A stretch of 64,000 nt of DNA from Cronobacter malonaticus LMG 23826 (GCF_001277215.2 NZ_CP013940.1:2542001-2606000); one strand, 5' to 3'; shown: positions 29,556-41,047, counted from the stretch's first letter. Made by a program: numbers and translations. Notes: generated by a model from the sequence alone, not told the origin.

Positions 29556-30697
29556 GTCTGAATCTGTTCTGGTTTTTACCCACCCACGGCGATGGTCACT
29601 ATCTTGGCAGCGACGCAGGGGCTCGCCCGGTTGATCATGGTTATTTGCAGCAAATTGCCCAGGCCGCTGACCGCCTCGGATTTACCGGCGTGCTGATCCC
29701 AACCGGGCGCTCCTGCGAGGACGCCTGGCTGGTCGCAGCCTCGATGATCCCGGTCACCCAGCGGCTGAAATTCCTGGTGGCGCTGCGCCCGTCGGTGGTA
29801 TCGCCGACCGTGGCGGCGCGGCAGGCAGCGACGCTGGACAGGCTCTCTAACGGCCGCGCGCTCTTTAACCTGGTGACCGGCAGCGATCCGCAGGAGCTGG
29901 CCGGTGACGGCGTGTTCCTTGATCACACGGCGCGTTATGAGGCGTCGGCCGAATTTACCCGCGTCTGGCGCCGCCTGCTCGAAGGCGAGAAGGTCGATTT
30001 TGAAGGTAAGCATATTAAGGTGCGCGGCGCGCAGCTGCTGTTCCCACCGGTACAGCAACCGCGCCCGCCGCTCTACTTCGGCGGATCGTCCGACGTGGCG
30101 CAGGATCTGGCTGCCGAGCAGGTCGATCTCTACCTGACCTGGGGCGAGCCGCCGGAGCAGGTAAAAGAGAAGATAGCCCAGGTGCGCGCCAAAGCGGCAG
30201 CCCACGGACGCACGGTACGCTTCGGCATTCGCCTGCATGTGATTGTGCGTGAAACCACGGAAGAAGCATGGCAGGCCGCCGACCGGCTGATCGCCCATCT
30301 CGACGACGAAACGATCGCCAAAGCGCAGGCGGCGTTCGCGCGTCAGGACTCCGTCGGCCAGCAGCGCATGGCGGCGCTGCACGGCGGTCGGCGCGACCAG
30401 CTTGAGATCAGCCCGAACCTCTGGGCGGGCGTCGGTCTGGTGCGCGGCGGCGCGGGCACAGCGCTGGTGGGCGATGGCCCAACGGTGGCGGCGCGCATTA
30501 ATGAATACGCAGCGCTTGGCATCGACAGCTTTATTCTCTCCGGTTATCCGCATCTGGAAGAGGCGTACCGGGTCGGTGAGCTTTTATTCCCGCATCTCGA
30601 TGTCGCCATCCCGGACGTGCCGCAGCCGCGCCCGCTCACGGCGCAGGGCGAAGCGGTAGCCAATGAGTTTATACCGCGCCGGGTGGCGCAGAGTTAA
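29552..30697 (+). CDS. ssuD: SsuD, FMNH2-dependent alkanesulfonate monooxygenase
   Basis: Releases sulfite from alkanesulfonates using FMNH2 and oxygen, producing the aldehyde. The 381-residue protein (same as E. coli) has a bacterial luciferase-like TIM barrel with [20 protein letters not shown] at the start, [15 protein letters not shown], and the C-terminal [20 protein letters not shown]. It overlaps ssuA by four bases. Confidence 0.97.
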   Translation: MSLNLFWFLPTHGDGHYLGSDAGARPVDHGYLQQIAQAADRLGFTGVLIPTGRSCEDAWLVAASMIPVTQRLKFLVALRPSVVSPTVAARQAATLDRLSNGRALFNLVTGSDPQELAGDGVFLDHTARYEASAEFTRVWRRLLEGEKVDFEGKHIKVRGAQLLFPPVQQPRPPLYFGGSSDVAQDLAAEQVDLYLTWGEPPEQVKEKIAQVRAKAAAHGRTVRFGIRLHVIVRETTEEAWQAADRLIAHLDDETIAKAQAAFARQDSVGQQRMAALHGGRRDQLEISPNLWAGVGLVRGGAGTALVGDGPTVAARINEYAALGIDSFILSGYPHLEEAYRVGELLFPHLDVAIPDVPQPRPLTAQGEAVANEFIPRRVAQS

Positions 30698-30706
30698 GGA
30701 GGCTGC

Positions 30707-31498
30707 ATGACAAGCGCTTCGCAAAAATGGCTCCAGCGCGCCGCCCCGTGGGTGTTGCCGGTGGGAATTATTGCCGTCTGGCAGCTCGCCTCCCAGACGG
30801 GCTGGCTGTCGACGCGTATTCTGCCATCGCCGGAAAGCGTGGTGGAAACGTTCTGGCGGCTGACGGCGAGCGGCGAGCTTTGGCAGCACCTGGCGATCAG
30901 CAGCTGGCGCGCGCTGGTGGGTTTTTCCATCGGCGGACTGATTGGGCTGGTGCTCGGGCTTATCAGCGGGCTGTCGCGCTGGGGCGAACGGCTGCTCGAC
31001 AGCTCCATCCAGATGCTGCGTAACGTGCCGCATCTGGCGCTGATCCCGCTGGTGATTTTGTGGTTCGGCATCGACGAGAGCGCCAAAATTTTTCTGGTGG
31101 CGCTCGGCACGCTGTTCCCGATCTATATCAACACCTGGCACGGCATTCGCAATATTGACAGCGGTCTGCTGGAGATGGCGCGCAGCTACGGGCTTTCGGG
31201 TTTCAGCCTGTTCCGGCAGGTGATTTTACCAGGCGCCCTGCCCTCGATTATGGTCGGGGTGCGCTTCGCGCTCGGGCTGATGTGGCTGACGCTTATCGTG
31301 GCGGAGACGATTTCGGCGAACGCCGGCATTGGCTACCTCGCGATGAACGCGCGCGAGTTTTTGCAAACCGACGTGGTGGTGGTGGCGATTATTCTCTACG
31401 CCCTGCTCGGCAAGCTCGCGGATCTCAGCGCCCGCCTGCTTGAGCGCGTCTGGCTGCGCTGGCACCCCGCTTACCAGACTAAAGAGGCTAACGCATGA
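30707..31498 (+). CDS. ssuC: SsuC, sulfonate ABC transporter permease
   Basis: A 263-residue inner-membrane permease with about six transmembrane segments and the BPD-transport EAA loop ([24 protein letters not shown]) that contacts the SsuB ATPase. It lies 9 bases after ssuD with a GGAGG-like ribosome site and overlaps ssuB by four bases. Confidence 0.96.
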   Translation: MTSASQKWLQRAAPWVLPVGIIAVWQLASQTGWLSTRILPSPESVVETFWRLTASGELWQHLAISSWRALVGFSIGGLIGLVLGLISGLSRWGERLLDSSIQMLRNVPHLALIPLVILWFGIDESAKIFLVALGTLFPIYINTWHGIRNIDSGLLEMARSYGLSGFSLFRQVILPGALPSIMVGVRFALGLMWLTLIVAETISANAGIGYLAMNAREFLQTDVVVVAIILYALLGKLADLSARLLERVWLRWHPAYQTKEANA

Positions 31499-32262
31499 CG
31501 ACATCACGACTCAACCAGGGAACGCCGCTGCTGCTGGAAGGCGTGACCAAACGCTACGGCGCGAAGACCATCCTTAACGCGCTGGATCTGCATATTCCCG
31601 CCGGGCAGTTTGTGGCGGTGGTCGGGCGCAGCGGCGGCGGCAAGAGCACGCTGCTGCGCCTGCTCGCCGGGCTGGAAACGCCAGACGGCGGAGAACTGCG
31701 CGCCGGGAACGCGCCGCTTGCCGACGTGCGCGAGGATACGCGGATGATGTTTCAGGATGCGCGACTGCTGCCGTGGAAAAAGGTGCTGGATAATGTCGGG
31801 CTGGGGCTTACAGGCGACTGGCAGCCTGCGGCGCGCCGGGCGCTGGAAGAAGTAGGCCTGGCCGACCGCGCGAACGACTGGCCCGCCGCGCTTTCCGGCG
31901 GACAAAAGCAGCGCGTGGCGCTGGCGCGCGCGTTGATTCATCGCCCCGGCCTGTTGCTGCTTGATGAGCCGCTCGGCGCGCTGGATGCGCTGACGCGCCT
32001 TGAGATGCAGGAATTGATTGTGTCGCTGTGGCGCGAGCACGGTTTTACGGTGCTGCTGGTGACGCATGACGTGAGCGAATCGGTGGCGATGGCGGAGCGG
32101 GTGTTGTTAATCGAAGACGGGAAAATTGGGCTGGATGTGGCCGTGGATTTGCCGCATCCACGTCACCACGGCACGCCGCGTCTGGCGGAGCTGGAAGCAC
32201 AGGTATTGAACCGGGTGATGTGTAAAACGCCTGCGCCGGTGCGGGCAGTCAAGGTAGGGTAA
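31495..32262 (+). CDS. ssuB: SsuB, sulfonate ABC transporter ATPase
   Basis: A 255-residue ATPase energising SsuC. Walker [10 protein letters not shown] (near residue 44), signature [15 protein letters not shown] and Walker [14 protein letters not shown] are intact, followed by the switch His in [10 protein letters not shown]. It is the last gene of the ssu operon; an inverted-repeat element follows. Confidence 0.96.
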   Translation: MTTSRLNQGTPLLLEGVTKRYGAKTILNALDLHIPAGQFVAVVGRSGGGKSTLLRLLAGLETPDGGELRAGNAPLADVREDTRMMFQDARLLPWKKVLDNVGLGLTGDWQPAARRALEEVGLADRANDWPAALSGGQKQRVALARALIHRPGLLLLDEPLGALDALTRLEMQELIVSLWREHGFTVLLVTHDVSESVAMAERVLLIEDGKIGLDVAVDLPHPRHHGTPRLAELEAQVLNRVMCKTPAPVRAVKVG

Positions 32263-32284
32263 TTCGTTATCGATAAAAGAAAGG

Positions 32285-32356
32285 CGGGTGCGCTTACGCT
32301 TACCCGCCCTACAATGCTGACAGGGTGTTATGTAGGGTGGGTAAGCGCAGCGCACC
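32285..32356. repeat. long imperfect inverted repeat (REP-like) between ssuB and pepN
   Basis: The arm at 32285-32312 (GGGTGCGCTTACGCTTACCC then GCCCTACA) and the arm at 32330-32356 (TGTAGGGTGGGTAAGCGCAG then CGCACCC) are reverse complements with one base inserted and few mismatches. The 17-base loop lies between. It resembles dispersed intergenic palindromes of Klebsiella, Enterobacter and relatives. It lies between convergent ssuB and pepN, and could act as a transcription stop or mRNA stabiliser. I saw no second copy in this window. Confidence 0.75.
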
Positions 32357-32376
32357 CACCACCCTATATCAGCCCA

Positions 32377-34989
32377 TTACGCCAGCGCCTTGCTCACTTT
32401 CTCATACAGATCGCCGGACAGCTTCGGCAGCGCCTTCAGCTCCTCCAGCGCCGCGCGCATCAGCGCCTGACGTTTTTCGTCATAACGCTTCAGGCGGATC
32501 AGCGGCTCAATCAGACGCGACGCCACCTGCGGGTTGCGGGTATTCAGCTCAATCAGCATATCCACCAGGAAGCGGTAGCCGCTGCCATCTTCGGCATGGA
32601 ACGCCGCCGGGTTGTTAGTGGCGAACGCGCCCACCAGCGCTCGCACGCGGTTCGGGTTGCCGAGGCTGAAGGAACGGTGCTCCAGCAGCGCGCGAACCTT
32701 GCTCACCCCCCCTTTCGCCGGGCTCATCGCCTGCAACATAAACCACTTGTCCATCACCAGACCGTCGTGGTGCCACTTGTCATCGTATTCGGCGAGCAGC
32801 GTATCGCGGCACGGCAGCTGCGCTGACACAGCGGCGGCCAGCGCTGCCAGCGCGTCGGTCATGTTGTCCGCGTCGTGATACTGGGTTGAGACCAGCTTGT
32901 CAGCCAACTGCGCGTCGCCAAACGCCAGATAATGCAGGCAGGTGTTACGCAGCGCGCGTTTGCCGATATCCGCGTGATCGATACGGTAACCGGTGAGTTT
33001 ATGGGCGTTGTAGACCGCCAGCAGTTCATCGGCAAGCTCGGTCGCCAGCGTACGGGTCAGCGCGTCATGCACCGCCGCAATAGCCTGCGGATCGATGGTC
33101 TGGAACAGCTCGGCGATTTCGTTTTGCGACGGCAGCGTCAGGATCTCCGCCGCCAGCGCCGGATCGATGGTTTCGTCAAGCAGGATTGCGCGGAAAGCGT
33201 CCGCCACGTGCAACGGCAGCGACAGCGGCTGCTGCTGCTGATAACGCGCGACGTTGAGCTTGATATGGGTCGCCAGCAGGCTCTGCGCCGCATCCCAGCG
33301 CGAGAAATCGTTACGCGCGTGACGCATCAGGAACGTTAACTGCTGGTCGCTCCATTTATATTCCAGCTTCACCGGCGCGGAGAATTCGCGCAGCAGCGAC
33401 GGCACCGGCTGGAAGTAAACGTTATCAAAGACGAACGTCTGCTCCGCCTGCGTCAGGTTCAGCACATGGTGCACCGGATGCCCGTCTTTTTGCAGCGGGA
33501 TAACCTTGCCTTCGTTGTCATACAGCTCGATATCGAACGGAATATGCAGCGGCAGTTTTTCCGGCTGATCCGCCGTCGGCGGCGTGCGCTGGCTTAACGT
33601 CAGCGTGTACTGCTCGGTTTGCGGATTGTAATCATCCTGCACGGTGACAATTGGCGTGCCGGACTGGCTGTACCAGCGGCGGAAATGTGAGAGATCGACA
33701 TTCGACGCGTCTTCCATCGCCTGAACGAAATCGTCGCAGGTGGCGGCGCTGCCGTCGTGACGCTCGAAGTAGAGCTGCATTCCTTTCTGGAAATTTGCTT
33801 CGCCAAGTAGCGTATGGAGCATACGGATGACTTCGGAACCCTTCTCATACACGGTCAGGGTGTAGAAGTTATTCATCTCAATGACCATGTCCGGGCGAAT
33901 CGGGTGCGCCATCGGGCTTGCGTCTTCGGCGAACTGCATCGCACGCATGGTGCGCACATTGCTGATGCGGTTGACCGCGCGGGAGCCGAGATCGGAGCTG
34001 AACTCCTGATCGCGAAAGACGGTCAGCCCCTCTTTCAGGCTCAGTTGGAACCAGTCACGGCAGGTGACGCGGTTGCCGGTCCAGTTGTGGAAATATTCGT
34101 GGCCGATAACGCGCTCAATGTTGAGATAGTCTTTATCCGTCGCGGTTTCAGCGCGGGCCAGCACAAATTTGGAGTTAAAGACATTAAGCCCTTTGTTCTC
34201 CATCGCGCCCATGTTGAAGAAATCGACCGCGACTATCATATAAATGTCGAGATCGTATTCCAGCCCAAAGCGCTCTTCGTCCCACTTCATTGAGTTTTTC
34301 AGCGAGGTCATCGCCCAGCCGGCGCGATCCAGATTGCCGCGGTCTACATAAAGCTCCAGCGCCACGTCGCGGCCGGAGCGGGTGGTGAAGGTATCGCGCA
34401 GCACGTCAAAATCACCCGCCACCAACGCAAACAGGTAGCACGGTTTCGGGAACGGATCTTCCCACTGCATCCAGTGGCGGCCATCTTCCAGCTCGCCCTG
34501 CGCCATGCGGTTACCGTTGGAGAGCAAATACGGGTATTTCGTTTTATCGGCGATGATTTTAGTGGTAAAGCGCGCCAGCACATCCGGGCGGTCCAGATAC
34601 CAGGTGATGTGACGGAAGCCTTCGGCTTCGCACTGGGTGCAGAGCGCTTCGCCAGACTGATACAGCCCTTCCAGCGCCGTGTTCGCCGCCGGGTTGATGT
34701 CGTTGACGATTTTTAGCGTGAAGCGCTCCGGCAGGTTTTCCAGCACCAGCGCGCCCTCTTCCAGACGGTGATGCGTCCAGGGTTGCCCATCCACCTCAAC
34801 CGAAATCAGGGTAAGGTCTTCGCCATCCAGACGCAGCGGCGCGTTCTCCGCCACGCGGCGGTTGATCTGACTGACCGCAGTGACCCGCGTTCTGGCGGCG
34901 TCGAGGTCGAAGGTCAGATCAATGTCGGTAATCAGGTAATCCGGCGCACGGTAGTCGTGGCGGTATTTTGCTTGTGGCTGTTGAGTCAT
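32377..34989 (-). CDS. pepN: PepN, aminopeptidase N
   Basis: The major cytosolic M1-family aminopeptidase, 870 residues as in E. coli. The zinc motif HEYFHNW near residue 297 with a later KEGLTVFRDQE glutamate, and the exopeptidase motif GAMEN near 261, are intact. It degrades peptides from the N-terminus and takes part in turnover downstream of ClpAP and Lon. It is divergent from pncB; the gap 34990-35255 holds the two promoters. Confidence 0.97.
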   Translation of the reverse strand: MTQQPQAKYRHDYRAPDYLITDIDLTFDLDAARTRVTAVSQINRRVAENAPLRLDGEDLTLISVEVDGQPWTHHRLEEGALVLENLPERFTLKIVNDINPAANTALEGLYQSGEALCTQCEAEGFRHITWYLDRPDVLARFTTKIIADKTKYPYLLSNGNRMAQGELEDGRHWMQWEDPFPKPCYLFALVAGDFDVLRDTFTTRSGRDVALELYVDRGNLDRAGWAMTSLKNSMKWDEERFGLEYDLDIYMIVAVDFFNMGAMENKGLNVFNSKFVLARAETATDKDYLNIERVIGHEYFHNWTGNRVTCRDWFQLSLKEGLTVFRDQEFSSDLGSRAVNRISNVRTMRAMQFAEDASPMAHPIRPDMVIEMNNFYTLTVYEKGSEVIRMLHTLLGEANFQKGMQLYFERHDGSAATCDDFVQAMEDASNVDLSHFRRWYSQSGTPIVTVQDDYNPQTEQYTLTLSQRTPPTADQPEKLPLHIPFDIELYDNEGKVIPLQKDGHPVHHVLNLTQAEQTFVFDNVYFQPVPSLLREFSAPVKLEYKWSDQQLTFLMRHARNDFSRWDAAQSLLATHIKLNVARYQQQQPLSLPLHVADAFRAILLDETIDPALAAEILTLPSQNEIAELFQTIDPQAIAAVHDALTRTLATELADELLAVYNAHKLTGYRIDHADIGKRALRNTCLHYLAFGDAQLADKLVSTQYHDADNMTDALAALAAAVSAQLPCRDTLLAEYDDKWHHDGLVMDKWFMLQAMSPAKGGVSKVRALLEHRSFSLGNPNRVRALVGAFATNNPAAFHAEDGSGYRFLVDMLIELNTRNPQVASRLIEPLIRLKRYDEKRQALMRAALEELKALPKLSGDLYEKVSKALA

Positions 34990-35162
34990 AAAAAACCTTA
35001 TCCAGGGTCCGTATGGTTACGTCTCCAGTCTATTCCTGTTGCGTTAATGTTGCCACGCAGAATCTTTCACTTTTCAGCGGCTACCGCGCAGATTGCTACA
35101 TTTAAGTAACATGCGGCACAAATTGCCCTCGACCCGCTTCGCCGGTTGTGTTGTGATCCTGC

Positions 35163-35190
35163 TTCAATAAACCGATAATCAGGGTATACT
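35163..35190 (+). promoter_or_regulatory. candidate sigma-70 promoter of pncB
   Basis: TTCAAT (35163-35168) and TATACT (35185-35190) are 16 bp apart, about 65 bases before the pncB start. The remainder of the 34990-35255 gap shows nothing else I can support. Confidence 0.5.
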
Positions 35191-35255
35191 CCTGCGTCTT
35201 TATCTGCTTATGCCACTGATAGACACGCGCCTGTGAGAGGATGCCAGTTCGCACC

Positions 35256-36458
35256 ATGACACAATACGCTTCCCCCCTATTGCAAACGCTGCTGGATACG
35301 GACGCCTATAAGCTGCATATGCAGCAGGCGGTGTTTCACCACTATTATGACGTGCATGTCGCAGCGGAATTTCGCTGCCGGGGTGACGACCTGCTGGGCA
35401 TTTATGCTGACGCTATCCGCGAGCAGGTCGATGCCATGCAGCATCTGGCGCTTTCAGACGCCGAGTATCAGTGGCTCTCCGGGCTGCCGTTTTTCCGGGC
35501 CGACTATCTGCAGTGGCTGAAAACGTTCCGTTATGACCCGACGCAGGTGCAGATCCGCAACGACAGCGGCAAGCTGGATATCCGCTTAAGCGGCCCGTGG
35601 CGCGAAGTCATTATGTGGGAAGTGCCGCTGCTGGCCGTGATTAGCGAACTGGTGCATCGCTATCGTTCGCCGGAAGCGAGCGTCGGCCAGGCGCTGGCGC
35701 ATCTCGAAGTGAAACTCGATGATTTCCGCACCATGACGGACGGGCTGGATTTAAGCGCTTTCCGTCTGATGGATTTCGGCACCCGCCGCCGTTTCTCGCG
35801 CGATGTCCAGCAGGCGATAGTTGAACGCCTTAAGCTGGAGCCGTGGTTTATCGGCACCAGTAACTACGATCTCGCCCGCCGTCTCTCCCTGACGCCGATG
35901 GGTACGCAGGCCCACGAATGGTTCCAGGCGCATCAGCAAATCAGCCCCGATCTCGCGAACAGCCAGATTGCGGCGTTGCAGGCGTGGCTTGACGAATACC
36001 CGGATATGCTCGGCATCGCGCTGACCGACTGTATTACGATGGACGCCTTCCTGCGCGATTTCGGCCCGGAGTTCGCCGGGCGTTACCAGGGGCTGCGCCA
36101 CGACTCCGGCGATCCGGTGCAGTGGGGCGAGAAAGCCATCGCGCACTACCAGCAGCTCGGCATCGATCCGCTCAGCAAAACGCTTATCTTCTCTGATAAC
36201 CTCGATTTCGCGAAAGCCATTGAGCTCTATCGCCACTTCGCGGACCGCGTGAAGCTCGGCTTTGGTATCGGCACCCGCCTGACCTGCGATATCCCGCACG
36301 TGAAGCCGCTCAATATCGTGATTAAGCTCGTTGAGTGTAACGGCCGTCCGGTGGCAAAGCTCTCCGACAGCCCAGGCAAAACGATTTGTCACGATAAGGC
36401 GTTTGTCCGCGCGCTGCGCAAAGCCTTCGATCTTCCTCAGGTGCGTAAAGCAAGCTGA
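35256..36458 (+). CDS. pncB: PncB, nicotinate phosphoribosyltransferase
   Basis: Salvages nicotinate with PRPP and ATP to nicotinate mononucleotide for NAD synthesis. Length is 400 residues, as in E. coli. The motif [16 protein letters not shown] contains the autophosphorylated histidine region, and [10 protein letters not shown] and STSN-like GTSNYDLA bind the substrate. The start [20 protein letters not shown] was chosen by homology; an ATG five codons upstream (35241) directly abuts GAGAGG and would be too close for it, though neither start has an ideal ribosome site. Confidence 0.94.
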   Translation: MTQYASPLLQTLLDTDAYKLHMQQAVFHHYYDVHVAAEFRCRGDDLLGIYADAIREQVDAMQHLALSDAEYQWLSGLPFFRADYLQWLKTFRYDPTQVQIRNDSGKLDIRLSGPWREVIMWEVPLLAVISELVHRYRSPEASVGQALAHLEVKLDDFRTMTDGLDLSAFRLMDFGTRRRFSRDVQQAIVERLKLEPWFIGTSNYDLARRLSLTPMGTQAHEWFQAHQQISPDLANSQIAALQAWLDEYPDMLGIALTDCITMDAFLRDFGPEFAGRYQGLRHDSGDPVQWGEKAIAHYQQLGIDPLSKTLIFSDNLDFAKAIELYRHFADRVKLGFGIGTRLTCDIPHVKPLNIVIKLVECNGRPVAKLSDSPGKTICHDKAFVRALRKAFDLPQVRKAS

Positions 36459-36537
36459 TGTTTTCTCAAAGGGAGCCGCGCGCTCCCTGGTTTTCCCTCT
36501 CCTTTGCGATTTCTTTTTCCCGCACCGCGAATTCTGC

Positions 36538-36565
36538 TTGTCTGATGGCGTATGCCAGGTAACAT
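36538..36565 (+). promoter_or_regulatory. candidate promoter of asnS
   Basis: TTGTCT (36538-36543) and TAACAT (36560-36565) are separated by 16 bp, about 60 bases upstream of the asnS ATG. Confidence 0.4.
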
Positions 36566-36624
36566 AGATAACCCCCCGTCCGGGTGGAAAATGTTATTTT
36601 TGACCATTAACCAGAGAGAAAATT

Positions 36625-38025
36625 ATGAGCGTTGTGCCTGTAGCCGACGTACTCCAGGGCCGTGTTGCCGTTGACAGTGAAGTCACCGTGCGCGGGTGGG
36701 TGCGTACCCGAAGAGATTCAAAAGCTGGCATCTCCTTCCTCGCCGTTTATGACGGTTCCTGCTTTGATCCGATACAGGCTGTCATTAATAATTCTCTGCC
36801 CAATTACAATGAAGAGGTTTTACACCTCACGACGGGCTGCTCGGTTATCGTCACCGGCAAGGTGGTGGAATCCCCGGGCGAAGGCCAGAGCTTTGAGCTG
36901 CAGGCAACCCAGGTGGAAGTGACCGGCTGGGTGGACGATCCGGACACCTACCCGATGGCGGCCAAGCGCCACAGTATTGAGTATCTGCGTGAAGTCGCGC
37001 ACCTGCGCCCGCGTACTAACCTGATAGGTGCCGTGGCTCGCGTACGCCACACGCTGGCGCAGGCGCTGCACCGTTTCTTCCACGAGCAGGGCTTTTTCTG
37101 GGTCTCCACGCCGCTTATCACCGCGTCGGATACCGAAGGCGCGGGTGAAATGTTCCGCGTCTCGACGCTGGATCTGGAAAACCTGCCGCGCGACGCGCAG
37201 GGCAAAATCGATTTCGATAAAGACTTTTTCGGTAAAGAAGCGTTCCTGACCGTGTCCGGCCAGTTGAACGGCGAAACCTACGCCTGCGCGCTGTCGAAAG
37301 TCTATACCTTCGGCCCAACCTTCCGCGCTGAAAACTCCAACACCAGCCGCCACCTGGCGGAGTTCTGGATGCTGGAGCCGGAAGTGGCGTTCGCCAACCT
37401 GAACGATGTCGCGGGTCTCGCGGAAGCGATGCTGAAATATGTCTTCAAAGCGGTGCTCGATGAACGCATGGACGACATGAAGTTCTTCGCCGAACGCGTG
37501 GATAAAGAAGCCATTGAGCGTCTGGAGCGTTTCATCTCTGCCGACTTCGCGCAGGTGGATTACACCGACGCGGTCGCTATTCTTGAGAAGTGCGGCGAGA
37601 AATTCGAGAACCCGGTTTACTGGGGCGTGGATCTGGCGTCCGAGCATGAGCGTTATCTCGCTGAGAAACACTTTAAAGCGCCGGTCGTTGTTAAAAATTA
37701 CCCGAAAGACATCAAGGCGTTTTATATGCGCCTTAACGAAGATGGTAAAACCGTGGCGGCGATGGACGTACTCGCGCCGGGCATCGGTGAAATCATCGGC
37801 GGCTCCCAGCGTGAAGAGCGCCTCGACGTGCTGGATGCGCGTATGGAAGAGATGGGTCTTAATAAAGAAGACTACTGGTGGTATCGCGACCTGCGCCGTT
37901 ATGGCACCGTGCCGCATTCCGGCTTTGGTCTCGGCTTTGAACGTCTGATCGCCTATGTTACCGGCGTTCAGAACGTGCGCGATGTAATTCCCTTCCCGCG
38001 TACACCGCGCAACGCGAACTTCTAA
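36625..38025 (+). CDS. asnS: AsnS, asparaginyl-tRNA synthetase
   Basis: A class II aminoacyl-tRNA synthetase, 466 residues as in E. coli. An N-terminal OB-fold anticodon domain (about 1-100) is followed by the catalytic domain with motif 2 [20 protein letters not shown] and motif 3 [15 protein letters not shown] near the C-terminus. The ribosome site AGAGAGAAA precedes the ATG; a strong terminator follows. Confidence 0.97.
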   Translation: MSVVPVADVLQGRVAVDSEVTVRGWVRTRRDSKAGISFLAVYDGSCFDPIQAVINNSLPNYNEEVLHLTTGCSVIVTGKVVESPGEGQSFELQATQVEVTGWVDDPDTYPMAAKRHSIEYLREVAHLRPRTNLIGAVARVRHTLAQALHRFFHEQGFFWVSTPLITASDTEGAGEMFRVSTLDLENLPRDAQGKIDFDKDFFGKEAFLTVSGQLNGETYACALSKVYTFGPTFRAENSNTSRHLAEFWMLEPEVAFANLNDVAGLAEAMLKYVFKAVLDERMDDMKFFAERVDKEAIERLERFISADFAQVDYTDAVAILEKCGEKFENPVYWGVDLASEHERYLAEKHFKAPVVVKNYPKDIKAFYMRLNEDGKTVAAMDVLAPGIGEIIGGSQREERLDVLDARMEEMGLNKEDYWWYRDLRRYGTVPHSGFGLGFERLIAYVTGVQNVRDVIPFPRTPRNANF

Positions 38026-38030
38026 TCCTC

Positions 38031-38060
38031 AAAAGGCCAGCGACATGCTGGCCTTTTTTC
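38031..38060 (+). terminator. rho-independent terminator after asnS
   Basis: The stem GGCCAGC/GCTGGCC (38035-38041 and 38047-38053) with a 5-base loop is followed by TTTTTT. Confidence 0.92.
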
Positions 38061-38339
38061 TGCCTGCACCGTGTTGTTCATTTTCTATTACGGTTTCACG
38101 GAAAATGAGACTATACAAAAAATCATCAATTGTCTGATGGCGATTTTTTGCACCGCTTCGCCATAGCATATTTGCACACAACTTCCACAGACATCTGGCC
38201 TTCCATCCATCTCATCCAGTATAAAACTCTTGTTGATTACAATTGTATAAAAATGCGCCTTATCTAAATTAATAATAAGTTTTTCATATATATAAGAAAG
38301 GAATGGCCGAAATTTATTCACTTAAGTAATAAATTTGAG

Positions 38340-38559
38340 GTCTCTCACAAAGTTCCCTTTCATTAATAAATTTTTACACAATATTTCTTTTTGTTACCTG
38401 ATTAAGGCATTTGTAGCACTTTCCGGGTAGCGAAACGATTATATGAATGGAAAGATGCCAGACAGACACAGAAAGACACCAAACTCTCATCAATAGTTCC
38501 GTAATGAATTATTGACGGCAGTGGCAGGTGTTCAAAAAAACCAATGAGGGTAATAAATA
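38340..38559 (+). promoter_or_regulatory. ompF promoter region with OmpR-type boxes and leader
   Basis: The 534-base asnS-ompF gap is A-T rich and has no supported gene. Its 3' half parallels the E. coli ompF control region: a TTTCTTTTTGTTACC block (about 38384-38398) and TTTGTAGCACTTTC (38410-38423) correspond to OmpR boxes F2 and F3. The likely transcript start is near 38455-38465, giving a leader of roughly 100 bases. Around the ribosome site (GAGGG, 38546-38550) the sequence is close to that paired by MicF in E. coli. The 5' half (38061-38340) may hold distal OmpR and IHF sites. Confidence 0.7.
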
Positions 38560-39654
38560 ATGATGAAGCGCAATATCCTGGCAGTGGTTATCCCTGCCCT
38601 GCTGGTAGCCGGTGCAGCAAACGCTGCAGAAATCTATAACAAAAACGGCAACAAAGTAGACATCTACGGTAAAGCGGTAGGTCTGCACTATTTCACTAAA
38701 GATAACGGCGCAAAAGGTTATGATGGCAATGGCGACAGAACCTATGCCCGTCTTGGTTTTAAAGGCGAAACTCAGATCAACGACCAACTGACCGGTTACG
38801 GCCAGTGGGAATATAACTTCCAGGGCAGCAACTCAGAAGGCGGCACTGACTCTCAAAAAGGTAACAAAACCCGTCTGGCATTTGCGGGCCTGAAATTTGG
38901 CGACTTCGGCACTTTCGACTACGGTCGTAACTATGGCCTGGTATACGACGCCATCGGCGTAACCGATATGCTGCCGGAATTCGGTGGTGATACCGGTCCT
39001 AGCGACAACTTCTTCGCAGGTCGTCAGGGCGGCCTGGCCACTTACCGTAACAGCAATTTCTTTGGTCTGGTTGATGGTCTGAGCTTCGGTCTTCAGTACC
39101 TGGGCAAAAACGAGCGCGCAAAAACTGGCGGCTCAATTGACGATATTCAGCGTTCTAATGGTGACGGCTGGGCAACCTCTCTGGGTTACGAATTCGACGG
39201 CTTCAGCGTAATCGGTGGTTACGGCGCAGCAGATCGTACCAATGCACAGGAATCTCTGGCTCGCGGTAAAGGCGCTAAAGCTGAGCAGTGGGCGACTGGC
39301 GTGAAATATGACGCTAACAACATCTATCTGGCCGCGCTGTACGGTGAAACCCGTAACGCGACCCGCATCGATGGCGGTTTCGCAAACAAAACTCAGGACT
39401 TCTCAGTTGTAGCACAGTATCAGTTCGATTTCGGTCTGCGTCCGTCCATCGCTTACTACAAATCTAAAGCGAAAGATGTTGAAGGCATCGGTAGCGAAGA
39501 TTACATCAACTACGTAGAAGTAGGTGCCACTTACTACTTCAACAAAAACATGTCTACCTATGTTGATTACATCATCAACCAGATCGACAGCGACAACAAA
39601 CTGGGCGTTGGTTCTGACAACACCGCTGCAGTGGGTATCGTTTACCAGTTCTAA
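38560..39654 (+). CDS. ompF: OmpF-type general porin
   Basis: A 364-residue trimeric outer-membrane porin. The signal peptide [20 protein letters not shown] ends at NA-A near residue 23, and mature [20 protein letters not shown] is typical. The constriction-loop motif PEFGGD and the C-terminal VGIVYQF (final Phe for BAM recognition) are present. Position between asnS and aspC and the OmpR-like boxes upstream identify it as OmpF rather than OmpC or PhoE. Surface loops differ from E. coli. Confidence 0.95.
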   Translation: MMKRNILAVVIPALLVAGAANAAEIYNKNGNKVDIYGKAVGLHYFTKDNGAKGYDGNGDRTYARLGFKGETQINDQLTGYGQWEYNFQGSNSEGGTDSQKGNKTRLAFAGLKFGDFGTFDYGRNYGLVYDAIGVTDMLPEFGGDTGPSDNFFAGRQGGLATYRNSNFFGLVDGLSFGLQYLGKNERAKTGGSIDDIQRSNGDGWATSLGYEFDGFSVIGGYGAADRTNAQESLARGKGAKAEQWATGVKYDANNIYLAALYGETRNATRIDGGFANKTQDFSVVAQYQFDFGLRPSIAYYKSKAKDVEGIGSEDYINYVEVGATYYFNKNMSTYVDYIINQIDSDNKLGVGSDNTAAVGIVYQF

Positions 39655-39681
39655 TCAGCACAACCTTGTTGTCTGATAGCG

Positions 39682-39711
39682 AAAAAACAGGGCTTCGGCC
39701 CTGTTTTTTTA
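39682..39711 (+). terminator. rho-independent terminator after ompF
   Basis: The stem ACAGGGC/GCCCTGT with a TTCG tetraloop is followed by seven or more Ts. Confidence 0.92.
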
Positions 39712-39839
39712 TGTGTAAAAGAAAATTCTGCCAACTTTTGCGATCCACGTAACTTTTCCGGGCAAACGGTTGGCATTTTGTAAATCTCCCGTTAACCTGA
39801 TAGCGAATTTCCCTTCTGAAATCACAATGGAACCTCGTC

Positions 39840-41030
39840 ATGTTTGAGAACATTACCGCCGCCCCAGCCGACCCGATCCTTGGCCTGGCCGATCTGTTTC
39901 GTGCCGACGATCGCCCAACCAAAATTAACTTAGGTATTGGTGTTTACAAGGATGAAACCGGTAAGACCCCGGTTCTGACCAGCGTAAAAAAAGCAGAACA
40001 ATATCTGCTGGAAAATGAAACCACCAAAAACTACCTCGGCATTGACGGTATTCCCGAATTTGGCCGCTGCACGCAGGAACTGCTGTTCGGCAAAGGCAGC
40101 CATATCATCAGCGATAAACGCGCCCGCACGGCGCAGACCCCAGGCGGCACCGGCGCGCTGCGCGTCGCGGCGGATTTCCTCGCCAAAAACACCGACGTCA
40201 AACGCGTCTGGGTCTCTAACCCGAGCTGGCCGAACCATAAAGGCGTGTTTAACTCCGCCGGGCTGGAAGTGCGTGAGTACGCTTATTACGACGCCGCCAA
40301 TCATTCTCTGGATTTCGACGGCCTGTTAAATAGCCTGCAGGAAGCTCAGGCGGGCGACGTGGTGCTGTTCCACGGCTGCTGCCACAACCCGACCGGTATC
40401 GACCCGACGCTGGATCAGTGGGAACAGCTCGCGAAACTGTCCGTCGAGAAAGGCTGGCTGCCGCTGTTCGATTTCGCCTACCAGGGCTTCGCCCGCGGTC
40501 TGGAAGAAGATGCTGAAGGCCTGCGCGCGTTTGCCGCGCTGCATAAGGAACTTATCGTCGCGAGCTCGTTCTCCAAAAACTTTGGCCTGTACAACGAGCG
40601 CGTAGGGGCCTGTACGCTGGTCGCGGCGGATGCCGATGCCGCAGACCGCGCCTTCAGCCAGATGAAATCCTGCATTCGTGCCAACTACTCCAACCCGCCG
40701 GCACACGGCGCGTCAGTGGTCGCGACCATTCTCAGCAACGACGCGCTGCGCGCCATCTGGGAACAGGAGCTCACCGATATGCGCCAGCGTATCCAGCGTA
40801 TGCGTCAGCTGTTTGTGAACACGCTGGCGGAGAAAGGCGCAAACCGCGATTTCAGCTTTATTACCAAACAGAACGGCATGTTCTCATTCAGCGGTCTGAC
40901 CAAAGAACAGGTGCTGCGTCTGCGTGAAGAGTTTGGCGTGTACGCGGTCGCGTCCGGGCGCGTAAACGTGGCGGGCATGACGCCGGATAACATGGCGCCG
41001 CTGTGCGAAGCCATCGTCGCGGTGCTCTAA
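39840..41030 (+). CDS. aspC: AspC, aspartate aminotransferase
   Basis: A PLP enzyme that interconverts aspartate/2-oxoglutarate with oxaloacetate/glutamate; 396 residues as in E. coli. The PLP-binding Lys246 is in [14 protein letters not shown], and the substrate-binding residues of NPTGIDP and the C-terminal [10 protein letters not shown] arginine are present. It follows ompF and ends in a shared terminator with gloC. Confidence 0.97.
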   Translation: MFENITAAPADPILGLADLFRADDRPTKINLGIGVYKDETGKTPVLTSVKKAEQYLLENETTKNYLGIDGIPEFGRCTQELLFGKGSHIISDKRARTAQTPGGTGALRVAADFLAKNTDVKRVWVSNPSWPNHKGVFNSAGLEVREYAYYDAANHSLDFDGLLNSLQEAQAGDVVLFHGCCHNPTGIDPTLDQWEQLAKLSVEKGWLPLFDFAYQGFARGLEEDAEGLRAFAALHKELIVASSFSKNFGLYNERVGACTLVAADADAADRAFSQMKSCIRANYSNPPAHGASVVATILSNDALRAIWEQELTDMRQRIQRMRQLFVNTLAEKGANRDFSFITKQNGMFSFSGLTKEQVLRLREEFGVYAVASGRVNVAGMTPDNMAPLCEAIVAVL

Positions 41031-41047
41031 TCGCTGCGTAAAGATAC

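Noticed and set aside
38088..38321. 77-codon minus-strand frame in the asnS-ompF gap
   Set aside because: Lies in A-T rich regulatory DNA, has no convincing ribosome site, starts in the ompF upstream region and resembles no known protein.
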